The translations under genes and the position numbers were made by a program. A DNA stretch of 64,000 nt from Dipteris shenzhenensis (taxonomy: Eukaryota > Polypodiophyta > Polypodiopsida > Gleicheniales): NCBI GenBank assembly GCA_047967505.1, contig CM106539.1. One strand, 5' to 3'. Positions 22,746 through 34,039 of this stretch are shown one piece after another (the first letter of the stretch is position 1; every line of letters begins with the position of its first letter). Under the pieces are notes generated by a model. The model worked only from the letters and a program-made list of their open reading frames with translations, was not told the origin of the DNA and did not search any database.

Positions 22746-25700
22746 AAAATACAGTAAACTGATCTTGAGAAATAAAAGCCACAATTGCATGCTTACTAAT
22801 CAATTGTCAAAGTCCAAAGATATGAAGGAAAGTCTTACAGACACAGATTGAAATTGGAGGATGAAATTTGACCAGCAAGAGCAAGCAACTTTTAGAGGGC
22901 TTTCTAAGGGAAATGAATCATGATTTGTGGGCAAGATCCAGTAGCAAAGAAAGGCAGAATAGATGCAGAGGTCAACAGAGAGAACACCATCAAATCTAGC
23001 CAAACATTCATCAAATGTGCCCTGAATACTAAAGCAAGAGAGCTCAAATTTCAACTAGAGGTTCCTCACATTGTTGCCCAGCCACAAATAAGAGGACTTT
23101 TGGTTTGATGTCCTGTAGTAGTAGGATAATGAATAACAAAGAAAATTGGTGATATTTTTTTAAAATGCAACTTCTTGGAGTAAAATGTCAAGGCATGGAC
23201 TAGTATAGATAGTCGTCCTGGTGTGGGGAAGATCCAGTTGCAAGGGATCAATGCATGGTGTAATTTAGCTCCCTAATTTTGCCCCCAAGGTCTAGATCAA
23301 ATTGGGAAAAATGCGTGAAGGTGGAGGAGGATGAAAGTGATGAAGAAGATGAAGCTAAGGGTTAGGGTAGGCTCATGGAGGCTCAATGGGCTCTGATTCC
23401 ACATGTTGTAGAATCAATGGAAACATGGTGTGGACAAAAGATGAAGGAAAACTATGTTTATTCATATGAGAGATGGCCAATATACAAGCACACGTGACAT
23501 CCATGTATGACATCATATGTGAGATTAGTAGAGCATCTAGATCCACAGATTTCTCCCAATATCTCTCAATTACACGTACTAATTGACACATCGTCAGTCA
23601 CACCTATTTCAAGCATACCTACACACACATGTGTTCAAACACTCACTCATGTGATCACACTCATAAATCATAGACCTTGTAACCTTTGGTATGATCCCAT
23701 TACATCAATTTGTCCCAACAAGAAATATGTATATTTTCTAGTACGCTACAATTTGACGCTTGGAAATTTGTAGTGAAATAATAGTTTGAAATTTAAGGAA
23801 AACACACTTTGGAACCCCTCAGGAATTTCCCTCATAGCTTCACGGCTCTCATTGTTGCTGTATTGGTGCACATGTCTCCTCTTTCCTTGTGCTTTTACAT
23901 GTGGGACCACACTTGAGCCTTCCATACACCACACAATTATATGCCTTCTTATCAATTATCCTCAGCTTTGTGTCTCCAAGACATCCCATCCAAAGGCAAG
24001 AGATTATACATGATAAACATGCTTTTAGGGTTAAAATACCTAGCCTCATACCTGACACTTAAGGAGAGGAAACCAAGGCGCATATGATTGGTCAGAGTGC
24101 CCCTCCAATGTGTAACATTGATATTGAGGCTATGGTCATAAAATTATGAACTAGAAGTCTTCAATGCTAAAGAGTGATAGACCAGCTCATCATTTCCTTC
24201 ACACTTACTGAAGGCCTTTTGAATTAGTCCTACACAAACTAGTAATGTTGCATAACAGTGTGAAGATCCTTTGTGCAGAGTACAAAAAGAGCATATCTAA
24301 TGCTATTGTGCCATAGTAGAGGCACCTAAGTTTCATGAACCACAAAGTTCAAAAGCTGAAAGGGGCACACCTTGATAACATAAAGGTCTACTGATTGATT
24401 GAGTCATTCTTGCTTCAAGTCATAGCCAGATTTAAACATGAAATGTAATGGTATGCTTGAAAGGGTATGGCCGTATTAATTCCCTTGAAGTTCTTCATCA
24501 AATGTAGGAGGAAGGAGTGATCCAAGGTAAAATAACGATTGGCCACATTCTTTTAATGCACGCCAGTGAAGGCAAGCAAATTCATGGTTGCATTATGAAC
24601 TCTAAACTTTAGTCATATGTTATTGTGGGACTCCTTTCATAAGTATGTACGGGAACTGTAAAGTCCTAAGGTGTTTTCCCTAACATACTGAAGAAACATC
24701 TAGACCACTTTGTCACTGTAGTTTTTTGTATTATCCTTGATTTTTGAAAATAAAATCATGATTCTCATCAACACACAATACTTTAAAATTGGAAGCATTG
24801 TTTTCAATGACAAGATGAAGTCTCACAACATATTTTTATGTAGGATCATTAGAACATAATTTGTCTTTTGAACGTGGGAGAAATGATTGTGTGTCATACC
24901 TCTTTGCTAATATTTGTAGTCTTAGTAGGCGGCTGCCAAAATTGAGCTATCAAAATAGCAAGGAGCCGTGACAATGTGCCAATTAGAGTGGGGGAGGAGT
25001 GGGGTTAGAGCACTTTGCCTACTAATTGGAAACATTGAAAGATACTTTTTATCATGCGATCACTTCCACAAGTCAAAGTATCAAGACATTGATTTCATGT
25101 TTGAAAAGATTTTTGAAAAGATTGTGTGTTCTCATTCCTAAACGAGTGAGTTGGTGTCATATTTTTCTACTTGATTATTATGGATTCCTTTTACCCCTAG
25201 ACCATAGTCACTTGTATGAAGAAATAAACATCCTAGGAATTGGGGGTAAGGGGATGTTATTAGTTCTTTCCCTAGAGACTTTATCGGTCATACTTAGAAA
25301 ATGAATTGAAAGATTCAAAAGTAAAACAATGTAAGTATTTGGCAAAAGTATGTAGATGAGTTTTTCTCTTGATGTAGATTTCATATCGATTTTCAATATT
25401 GTGTGTAGAGTAGATTATGTGAAAAGGCTAGATCTTTAATGAAATCAAGTAACCACTCCAAGGAATAATTATTGTAGAGAGGATATAGTTTTGAACACTT
25501 AGAGAAGAGGATGAATTCAGCCTTCGAGAGTGATTTCTTCAGGCAGATTGTGTGATGCATCACAATCTTTGTTCATGTACTCTTGCACTTTGTAGCTTAA
25601 TTCTCTCTCAAAAGTACAAACAATGTTTGGAAAGAAAAAAATATGTTTTCCAAACACATTGTAGATGAAGATAGTCATGACCTACGAATCAAAGACACAA

Positions 25701-27317
25701 TCATTGATTAAGGGATGTAGGACCTACAAACCACGAAGTGCTTGACATGTTTTCCAAGATAATTTCTTTTGATTGATTGGTTCTGTGTTTGTGTAGGCCA
25801 TTGAGGAGAGACTCTTTATCAGCGTGGTGATTGGTTGGTAGCCCAAAACGAAATTATAATAGAGGTGAAAACAGAATAGCTTTTCTTTCTCTCCTTAATC
25901 TTTCACCTTGTGGCACATTCTTGCCCTCAACATTGCTATCGATTAGTTGATTATGTTTCTTTTTTGCTTTTTTTCTTTAGTTATGTTTGACATAGTCTCA
26001 TATTTCTACATAACATATCAATATCTCAACTTTTTGCTCCTTGATATTAGATGGCTATTAGACATCCACATAGTGCCGTATTTGGTCTTTCGGCATAATA
26101 TGCTGATCATTTGATTCGTCATATACTAATGAGTCATTCTTTGGACCATACATGTGTGTATGGTGCTTGTCTTTCTGCACTAGGTCGTATCACTTGGTTA
26201 TAAGTGTGGTTCGATAAGTAAGTCTACATTTTGACATTTGATCATAATACTTGACTTTCAATGTCGTTATAAGAGCTCCTTCTCCTTCTTTTCAAGTTAT
26301 AATGACTTTGGAAGGTGGTGAATTGCTTGGTGGTTTGTGTGTTCTTTGGGTTGCAAAATGGGCAAGAGCAGCAAGAGCTCAAGGAATGTCACAATAGTTG
26401 TTGTTAATATCTTGTCTCTATCTTGTGAAGAAATCCATAAGGCTACTCTATCTTCTCCAAAGCTCCTCCATCTTCTATAAAGATGTTCAATCTGTCCAAG
26501 GTTCTACTCATCCTCTGTAGGCTTCTTGATCCTCTACATAATCCTCTCTATTGGCTTCTCTCAGTTTTAGGTGTTGAGATGTCAGAGTAGCTCATCCGTG
26601 CTAGGCTTCAAAAGACTTTATGGTTTTCAATCTTGTAGGTGATAGCGTAGTTGTTTTAGATGTGAGTTTGGACATGTTTCTAGATTCATCTCTTAGAAAA
26701 TCAGGCATGTACCACTCTTGAGCTTGATAGCATGCTAGAATGCAATAATTCCTAATTGATTATCTACCCTATGGAGTGGAACAAATGCAAACCAAATGAA
26801 GGACTTTGAACCAAAGGAGAGTCCTAAGTAGGTCTAACTTGTATGAACATGTCACTCACAAGAACACTTAGATCTAAGACAAAGAACTATCAATCTCATG
26901 AAATAGTACCTCACACACGTACTCATACGTGCAACAAACTTGCTACTAAAATAACTTAGTTTGAAGCTTGAAGATACCTTTCAAATCTACCTTATACCCT
27001 ACTCAACTACGTGATCTCAGTGGCATCTTTGAAAGTATAGCAATGCCCCAATGGGGTCATATTATAGGAGAGAAGCTAGTCTTTCCCCTCCCTCCAAATC
27101 TAGTCCTCGAGGCCTCATTGGCTGGTTGACCTAGTCTATTAGATAACTAGTCAGGCTTCCAAGTTGGCTTGTAGTAGGTGTTTTTGGAGTGTATGTGGTG
27201 ACCTCCCCATTTGTGAGCCCTCAAAGCAAACGGGAGGTGCACTTGTGTATGTTACATGACATGTTAGCATTGATTTAGGATGCCACAAGGGTTGATCTGA
27301 GGTGGAACATACGGTTG

Positions 27318-27465
27318 CCACATGGACAACACATTGGTTGTCATGTGGGCAGCATACAAATAAAGAAAACACATTGGTTTTCATGTGGGCAACATACAAA
27401 TAAAGAAAACACAAGAAAATGGGTTGCCACATGGGCAGCATGTAGGTTGCCATGTGGGTAGACCC
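27318..27465. repeat. 40-bp tandem duplication inside copy A
   Basis: CACATTGGTTGTCATGTGGG and CACATTGGTTTTCATGTGGG begin adjacent units at 27330 and 27370, each ending CATACAAATAAAGAAAA. Related GGTTGCCACATGGGCAGCAT words follow. The same array is at about 60490-60625 in copy B. Confidence 0.75.
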
Positions 27466-27657
27466 GTAGTATAATTATAAGAATACATGGACATATTTAG
27501 AGCTCTTGGTGGAGAGATCCTATACAGAGTAGACATGGGGCAATGGTCAAAGCAGTTTGGAGGAGATCAAGATGCTTGGAGGATGGCGATAGCATCCAAG
27601 GTGCATATGTAGGTCTGTGTGGTCATTTTGGAGCAAATACGATGAGGCATAGCAGCA

Positions 27658-27659
<2 letters not shown>

Positions 27660-27702
<43 letters not shown>
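27660..27702. repeat. (AG)n microsatellite in copy A
   Basis: A pure AG run of about 21 units. The matching run in copy B (60820-60868) is 6 bp longer, as expected for slippage after duplication. Confidence 0.95.
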
Positions 27703-27703
<1 letters not shown>

Positions 27704-27881
27704 CATCTTCACCATAGATGCTATAATCAAGCTTCATAATTTCTTGTGCTTCCTCAAACATACTAGGGATCTTCAATCCTTGCATATAAGGCCTTCAACC
27801 TTGCATTGTTGTAATTTTCTTCTAGCCATGACATCTATGAGATATTTGAAAGCTGTCCATGTGCCCCACCCAAGGACTAGT

Positions 27882-29240
27882 CAAGGGAATGGTTCCTGGT
27901 CCCTATGCGATTTTGTATATTCATATATTGTATGCGATTTGCAAACTTGCACATAGTTTTACTGTGAGACAGAAGGTTATGCTAACTCTAAAGTGCAAGC
28001 ATGCTAAAGGCACAACATAAGCTAGTTAATGAAATGCTTTAACATCAATTGTTGCTAGAGTAGATAAATAGTATGCACAAGAGAGAGATGGAGACCACAA
28101 AAAAGAGCTAAAAAAGATTGCATAATTTGAAGGCCAAGGTGATGGAGGACACGAAGAGGATGCTATTAGGTGATGCCTAAACTCATGTCATGTGCTTGTC
28201 AACTTTGTGAATGGGAGTTTGATGCATTGCTTTGAGTTGAATCCCTCATTGGTAATGTCCAATCTTATGGTTTGGGCAATTGTGTGCTACAATACCAACA
28301 TTTACATACAATCTCAAAGCATCACGGATGAAACAATGGGATGCAATATGAACTTCATAGAAAAATAAAGTCCTACAATCTGACAAGAAGAACCTAATGA
28401 TTGAAGTTGCGAGAAGATGCTAGCATTAATGTTTGGAATGGCAGAGGTGCGAGCTGAGTAAGATGAGGATGGAGGCATCAGAGTCTTAAAGAGAGAGGTG
28501 CCAAGAGTCAACAATAGGCTCGAATTCGCACATTCCCCATTGTTGCAATCGGCACCTCTTGTTCGTATATGTAGGTTTAAATAACACATATGATGTAGAT
28601 ATCTTATATTTTGAAAATTTAATATTGCCTCCAAGCGACTTCAAAGTAGTGATGTATCTCTCACATAAGGAGCTTTAAAATTACTTCATGGAAAACAAAA
28701 ATATTTACATTATGGGTGATATAGACATATTACACTAAGTGACCCCCCTGAGCCCAGTGCTTAGCCAAGGGATTGGTTCCTAGCCCCTACGCTCACAAGG
28801 CGATGGGACTAGATGGGACCAATCTAAGGTTAGGTTCTTGGACTCTTTCAAAGAGAGAGATAACGGCTTTTTATTTCCTACATAGGAAGCATGCCTGTTT
28901 GATTTAAAGTCCACTCTAGCATTCACATAGTTACAACACCTCTCATATGCATTACCTGAAATAAAGCTAAAAACTAAGCTCGGTTTGATTTTAAGTTCAC
29001 TCTTTGCATTCACATAGTCACAACCCCTCTCTTATGCATTGCATTGAAATAAAGTGTTAGAGATAGACTTTACGATAACCATTCACATGAGGTTCAAATG
29101 TGCCACATGGTAGTAGTAAAGATAGATCTCTATCCCTTCTCTTAATCCCCATTCAGTGCTTGTTGGCCAAGGGATTGGTTCTTGGCATGATGGGACACTT
29201 CTAAGGTCACGCTCGTGGACTCTTTCAAAGAGAGAGGTAG
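27882..29240. repeat. Three dispersed copies of an about 110-bp motif
   Basis: CAAGGGAATGGTTCCTGG (about 27883), CCAAGGGATTGGTTCCTAG (about 28765) and CCAAGGGATTGGTTCTTGG (about 29167) each start a related block; the latter two continue to GGACTCTTTCAAAGAGAGA. The first block is truncated here but complete in copy C (44918-45010). Copy A also has a nearby direct duplication of GCATTCACATAGTTACAAC at about 28919 and 29005. Confidence 0.65.
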
Positions 29241-29338
29241 CTTGAAGAATTTTCTTTTCAATGGATTGAAGGATATTCATTATACTTGAATAATTTTATG
29301 CTTTGCATAATTTTATAGTATGTTAAATGTTAGCTATT

Positions 29339-29560
29339 TCAGATGATGATTTTGGTAAGGTTTTGGAAGAAGACGATGAGTTTTTGAAGGAGATGGTGCA
29401 CTGTTGTCCTGATGGCTTTGATAGTTCTATGGATCGATTTGGTGGTGGCGGAGGTTCGGTTACGTATTGCATTTCTGGTTTATTTAAGGATTGTGTTTTC
29501 CATTTCCATGCTGGATCTCCGGTTGTGAATGGTGAATGGGGGATATTTTTCTTTATTTGA
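29339..29560 (+). pseudogene. Unidentified coding-like fragment in the duplicated segment (copy A)
   Basis: A frame reading DDDFGKVLEEDDEFLKEMV, then HCCPDGFDSSMDRFGGGGGS and GLFKDCVFHFHAGSP, ends at TGA 29558-29560. It recurs in copies C (53165-53383) and B (62506-62727) with few changes. In copy C it is preceded by about 0.8 kb of Gly/Ser-rich open sequence that A and B have lost. Downstream, all copies share a 3'-UTR-like stretch. It may be the end of a captured gene or an element ORF. I do not recognise the family. Confidence 0.35.
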
Positions 29561-30143
29561 TGTGGTGGACGGAGTTTTAGTTAGTTGTGACCAACTACTT
29601 TAGTAGTTTTTGGTCAATTTTGGTTGTTGTGTCCGATTTGCCAAAATGGCAGTTGTAATGGAATATTTGGCTATTGTAATGGAAGATGTTACCTGTTGTT
29701 GCAGGTAACTCTTTGTAAAAGTATGTAATTTGCAATATGTTTATTTTTGATTGGTTACTTTAACTTGAATGCGATTACGTGTCAATTGGAAGTTGATTCT
29801 GCTAAATTTTTTCTTGTTGGGAATGCTTAAGCGTGCATCTAGTATTTCTTTGTTTTCCAGCGGCGCTGTTTGAATTTTTTATGTATATTCTGAGGTAGAG
29901 TTGGATTAAATCGGACGGCTGTGATTGATCTGCCGTCGACCTCGGACCTTGACGGGAACATGTTGGACGCGTGCAAGAGGAATAGTCTTCCAGGGAACTT
30001 GCCGTGTTTGCCAAGCTTTTGTCCCTTGCATCATATATTTCATTACCTACGACGCATATCTTCCACAGCTATACCTTCTTAGCCAAAGCTGAATTCCGTG
30101 CACTACCTCTAGCCCACACAAATTCATAGAATCTCCCTCGACC

Positions 30144-30374
30144 ATGACTGCTGCTCACTGTCACTTGAGGCCTCCCCGATCATGCTTAAGGCTGTTCTTA
30201 AAATTTCTATCTTCATGCTTTAGGTGCTCTGACACTACTAATGAGTGCGCGCTCGAGAGAAACTTACTAAAGAAATCCGTTTTTGAAGCGGCGGAGTCCT
30301 TCAATCCGAATGACAAAGAGCTGATGGATGCCCTTCGATACTTATCTCGTGGAAAGCCTCCACTCGTAATGTAA
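30144..30374 (+). other. Weak coding-like stretch, duplicated
   Basis: A 76-residue frame includes SVFEAAESFNPNDKELMDALRYLSRG preceded by a possible acceptor ATGCTTTAG. It is present with one residue changed at 63315-63545. A short exon of a gene fragment is possible, but no family is recognised. Confidence 0.2.
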
Positions 30375-30615
30375 GATCCGGAGTCCAATTGTTTGAAGTT
30401 AATTCTTAAATGGTAAATGCTGGTCTTCAAATCCCAGCTTCGGCTACGTATATGAGAGGCCAAGCTCTGCCGCTATGGACACATCGCGCTTTGGAGATCT
30501 TAGTCGTGAAGCATATGCTTTATGTGGCCATATCGAATATGTATGAAATGCCTTAAGGGCGATTAGCATTTCTTACGAGACGGGCGATTGATAACACAAT
30601 GTAACACGCTTTCTA

Positions 30616-30639
30616 CAAAAGAATCGATATTCTTTTGTA
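30616..30639. repeat. Hairpin with 10-bp perfect arms
   Basis: ACAAAAGAAT and its complement ATTCTTTTGT are separated by CGAT. Copy B has the same at about 63787-63810. Confidence 0.7.
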
Positions 30640-30829
30640 AACGATACCATTTTGTGCTGTTTTCAACTCAATACCCATTACTCATCTTACTTCTTGACTC
30701 TACCTTTTTCTCACCAAGATACGGTTTATACGTTTTATCTCCTCCCCTCTTCACGATCCCAAGTGCAATGATGAGAGGCTCTTCTTAGAGCTATATGGAA
30801 GCCTTGAAGGTTAGTCTCTCCTAGGTAGA

Positions 30830-31377
30830 AACCAAAGTCCTTATAATTAGGAGCATATGAACTTTTGTCTTTGCATAAGTCTATTAGTAGTGGTGCGCTT
30901 GAGTATGGATAAAAAAGGTCCACACACAATTAGAATGTCACATAAAGTTTCTTTAATTGGGGGCATGTGACAAAAAATGCAAAGTAAAGGTTAAGCCCTC
31001 CGCTAGTAGCATGGCCTCCTTAAAGGTAGTGCTATAATGAAGGATCAAAACTCTTTTGTGAAGTTCCACATGTAATGCTAATTTTTTTTGTATGTGGAGA
31101 TCATCCTATTAAAATTGCCTTTTAATAGGCCAACACCCTTTTTAAAAAAAAATTCTTTATCTTTTGCATCCAAAAGCACTTGCTTAACGACTATACTTGG
31201 AGGCAATCCCACACACATTTGTACATTCTTGTTTAACTAGCTACAATTGCTAGTAAGTATATTTTTCCATAAAGACATGTTTATAAAAGGTAACAGATAA
31301 TAGTGCTCTATGTTTTCAATGTCTTTCAAGGTTCTTGCAAGCTTGTGAGCACGTTTTTTTCCTTTTGGGGGGGGACG

Positions 31378-31416
<39 letters not shown>

Positions 31417-33420
31417 ATCTTCAGAGATTCACAAGATGGTTTCTATACTAAGCATCCTCCAAAGGATTCTTTCATGGTAGTGTGATATGAGAAGGTACGT
31501 GCATATACATATCTACATTTGCCAGATGCAAGAAACGAAAGCGAGTCTAGGAAGATCCAGAAAAGCAACCAAAGAGAATAAGAGTAATGAATGAAGATGT
31601 TATGCTAAAATCAATGCAATCTACATGTTGTTAGCGTAGATGTATGTGCTCAATTAACTTACATGACATCAAGGGCTGTAGAGAACATGTCTAGCAAATG
31701 AGAGGGAGTAAAAGAAATAAATACCTACTCACGAGACTCTCTTGCTTTCTTGTAAATGACACGAAAAGGCGAAGTCCAAGAGAATAGATAAAGCCTCTTA
31801 TAAATGGAAAAACTATTTGCAACAATCCATATCGCATTATTACAGGATTATCACATGGCATATATTGGGATTTGGCTAATAAAGCAAAGTATGGAGTAAA
31901 ATCTAGCATTCATGGAAACATAGGAATCCCAAAACAAGAGCCTCAACGGTTGTAGCAACAACTATTTTGAAACACTATAATCATGAAAAGGCTTTAACTC
32001 AACCCCATCTATTTGAAATGCATCTTTCAATAGGTTTAACAAAAAAAGAAGTATTTAACTCTATTGCTGAGGCAAAGAGGGCATGCTATGGCATCTTTTC
32101 ATACTTTTTGTATACTCTTTGCAAGAAGATATTTAGACAGGTTAAAATCCTAAAGAGGCAAAAAATGTCAAAGTGTAGTGTCAGTGATAATCTAAAGCAA
32201 GCACTTGAGAGTGCAACGTCTCCACAACAAAGAGAATCATACCAAAAAAGGAGAGAATTTCATCATGGACTTATTCGGCATTGTAGACTAAAATATACAT
32301 TTTGGAAGGAGCAAGCTATTTCTCATCCAAATGAGTACCGTTGTAACATCTGTTATGAAGTCAATTCAGAGTGTACATGCAGAAACAGGTCACCTACTAC
32401 CAAATTTGAGATATAGACAAAGAATTGCGGATGAGAGAATAAGAATGTACTCTTCTTTGCATTTTGCTCAATGCTAATCACTCATAAAATCTTCGATGAG
32501 ATGAGATTAAAGTTGGGTTTTTGTTGGTTGGACACACACATGAGGATATCATCATATTTTTAGCACAGTCTTAAGAGAGCTAAAACATAGCGACATGGAG
32601 ACGATGGATGACTTCATAAGAAAATGTGCAGTGTGTGTGTGTGTAGATAACTATTAGTATAGACTAGGCTTAGGCTAAATGAGAAGTAGTATAGGACAAG
32701 AGAAAAGGCCGCAAAGAACAAGTGAACTATAAAAAAGCGCAGAATGTCAACCTCATGTAAACATGAAACGTTTACAAAACATTGTGAGTGCGAAGCAGTG
32801 ATAAATAGATACTCAAATTAACGACACTGCATGCCAAAGTTGCCCTAGCGCATATGCGAGTGTTTCCAGTTATCACGTGTTTGAGTCGGCACACTTTACC
32901 TTTGTTGCTAATACAAGAGCAAAGTCTAAAGACACACACAGAGTAACCCAGCATAAAGCAACGAGAGAAAAGCGCAAGGTAAAGGGACGCCCACAAGCAA
33001 TGAAGACAAGGCTATGGCTTCAGCTAGGGTTTTCAATGTATCATTGATAACTCCTAGTTGTGTTCCTACAATTGCTCATTCGTAGAGGGCTTCTCTACTA
33101 ATTAATGTAACAAATGCTCATTAATAGAGGGCTTCTCTACTAATTCCTCCCAGCCATGGTTTCCAGTGATCCTCTATCTCATGAGTCTTGTTTCCTTTTT
33201 CATCACCATGGAGCTCTCTCTATGGAAACCTCCCCTTAGCCCAATGCTTGCAAAGTGGCCCCCTCCCTTGGTGCCATGTGTCCCATAAGGGACCTTACCC
33301 TTCTAGCCCTCTCATGACCCTTTCCACCTCTTAACTAATGTCTAGGCCTAGGCGTGACCCTAGACCCAAACCCTCTAGGCCTCATAATATGCAAGCACCG
33401 TCAAGCCCTCTGCTTAACCT
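30830..33420. other. AT-rich spacer, microsatellites, one unidentified open frame
   Basis: It contains an (AG)n run at 31380-31413 just after a G-run, a (GT)n run at about 32629-32643, and a duplicated GCTCATT..TAGAGGGCTTCTCTAC at about 33075 and 33117. Apart from the frame at 31967-32416 nothing coding is apparent. Confidence 0.5.
31967..32416 (+). CDS. Unidentified 149-residue open frame with a Cys cluster
   Basis: The frame is longer than its AT-rich surroundings would predict by chance. It is basic in the middle (KKIFRQVKILKRQKM), and near the end has CNICYEVNSECTC, a C-x2-C-x7-C-x-C cluster that could bind metal. No promoter, intron or homologue is recognised. It could be a fragment of an element gene. 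The start is the first ATG and is not otherwise supported. Confidence 0.25.
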   Translation: MKHYNHEKALTQPHLFEMHLSIGLTKKEVFNSIAEAKRACYGIFSYFLYTLCKKIFRQVKILKRQKMSKCSVSDNLKQALESATSPQQRESYQKRREFHHGLIRHCRLKYTFWKEQAISHPNEYRCNICYEVNSECTCRNRSPTTKFEI

Positions 33421-33542
33421 TTTAGTACCTTTGATTTTTTTTTTTGGGCAGAAATTTTTTTTGTTATATTAGGATATCATCATCATCATAAGTATTTACA
33501 TGTTCTTTGGCAAAGAACAACCAGCCCCCATGGAGAGAGTTT

Positions 33543-33622
33543 CATGCGGAAACTTAAGCATAAGCTCATGCTCATGCATGAGCATAAGCATGAGCTTATG
33601 CTTATGCTTATGCTTATGCGGT
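33543..33622. repeat. Island of the CACTA satellite
   Basis: CATGCGGAAACTTAAGCATAA followed by GCTCATGCATGAGC and GCTTATGCTTATGC words repeats the vocabulary of 4026-9340. It abuts a LINE remnant at 33640. This is the only copy of that satellite seen outside the CACTA element. Confidence 0.85.
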
Positions 33623-33639
33623 GTCGTCGTGCTCGGAGA

Positions 33640-34035
33640 GAGGTATCTCGGTGGCGAGTCATCTCATGTAAGAAGGTGGCTAGGCATCTCTGATCCGTGA
33701 ACTACAGCATGTGTGGGAGGGAGCCGAATCCATTGCGGAAGAGGCAGTGGTATCGGCCTCGAATGGCATAATAGATAGGACATCTGAAAGCAAAGTGCTC
33801 CTCCGACTCGATCTCCTGCAAGTCACAAAGTGGGCAAAGGCGGTCCTCTCATGAGATACCCTCTGCGCGTCCGCTCTGGATCCGTAATCGGTGTGACGAG
33901 ACCCTAAACTGACCGAGGGAGATCCAGAGAACCGGTGGAAGATAGCTTCATTGAACAGCATTGCCAGGATGGGGGCTAGAGTTTTGATGCCATAGGCAAC
34001 AAACTCTATGCATAGGCCCTCATGTTCCAAATAGT
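33640..34035 (-). pseudogene. LINE remnant: RT fragment joined to C-terminal zinc-knuckle-like domain
   Basis: On minus, 34030-33920 encodes EFVAYGIKTLAPILAMLFN, a non-LTR reverse-transcriptase segment. After a change of frame, about 33920-33690 encodes QFRVSSHRLRIQSGR, LCPLCDLQEIESEEHFAFRC and PIYYAIR, the zinc-binding domain found at LINE C-termini. The catalytic RT blocks between them are missing, so the copy has a large internal deletion and stops. Confidence 0.65.
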
Positions 34036-34039
34036 AGCA

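Larger units (their letters stand above)
22746..30829. repeat. Duplicated segment, copy A
   Basis: From AAAATACAGTAAA at 22746 the sequence matches 55788-64000 to the end of the window, at offset 33042 rising to 33171. Differences are scattered substitutions and small indels; the largest is about 97 bp present in B (59630-59726) and missing here between two CTCAG words. The duplication continues past the window, so its right end is unknown. It holds no recognisable intact gene: open frames conserved between A and B are conserved only because the DNA is. Confidence 0.92.

Noticed and set aside
22746-26000. Open frames identical in copies A and B taken as conserved genes
   Set aside because: The whole DNA is duplicated, including intergenic-looking sequence, so identity is not evidence of selection.
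27543-27956. Open frame with an Arg-Glu repeat (and its copy at 60703)
   Set aside because: The repeat is an (AG)n microsatellite; length differs between copies by slippage and no other coding signal exists.
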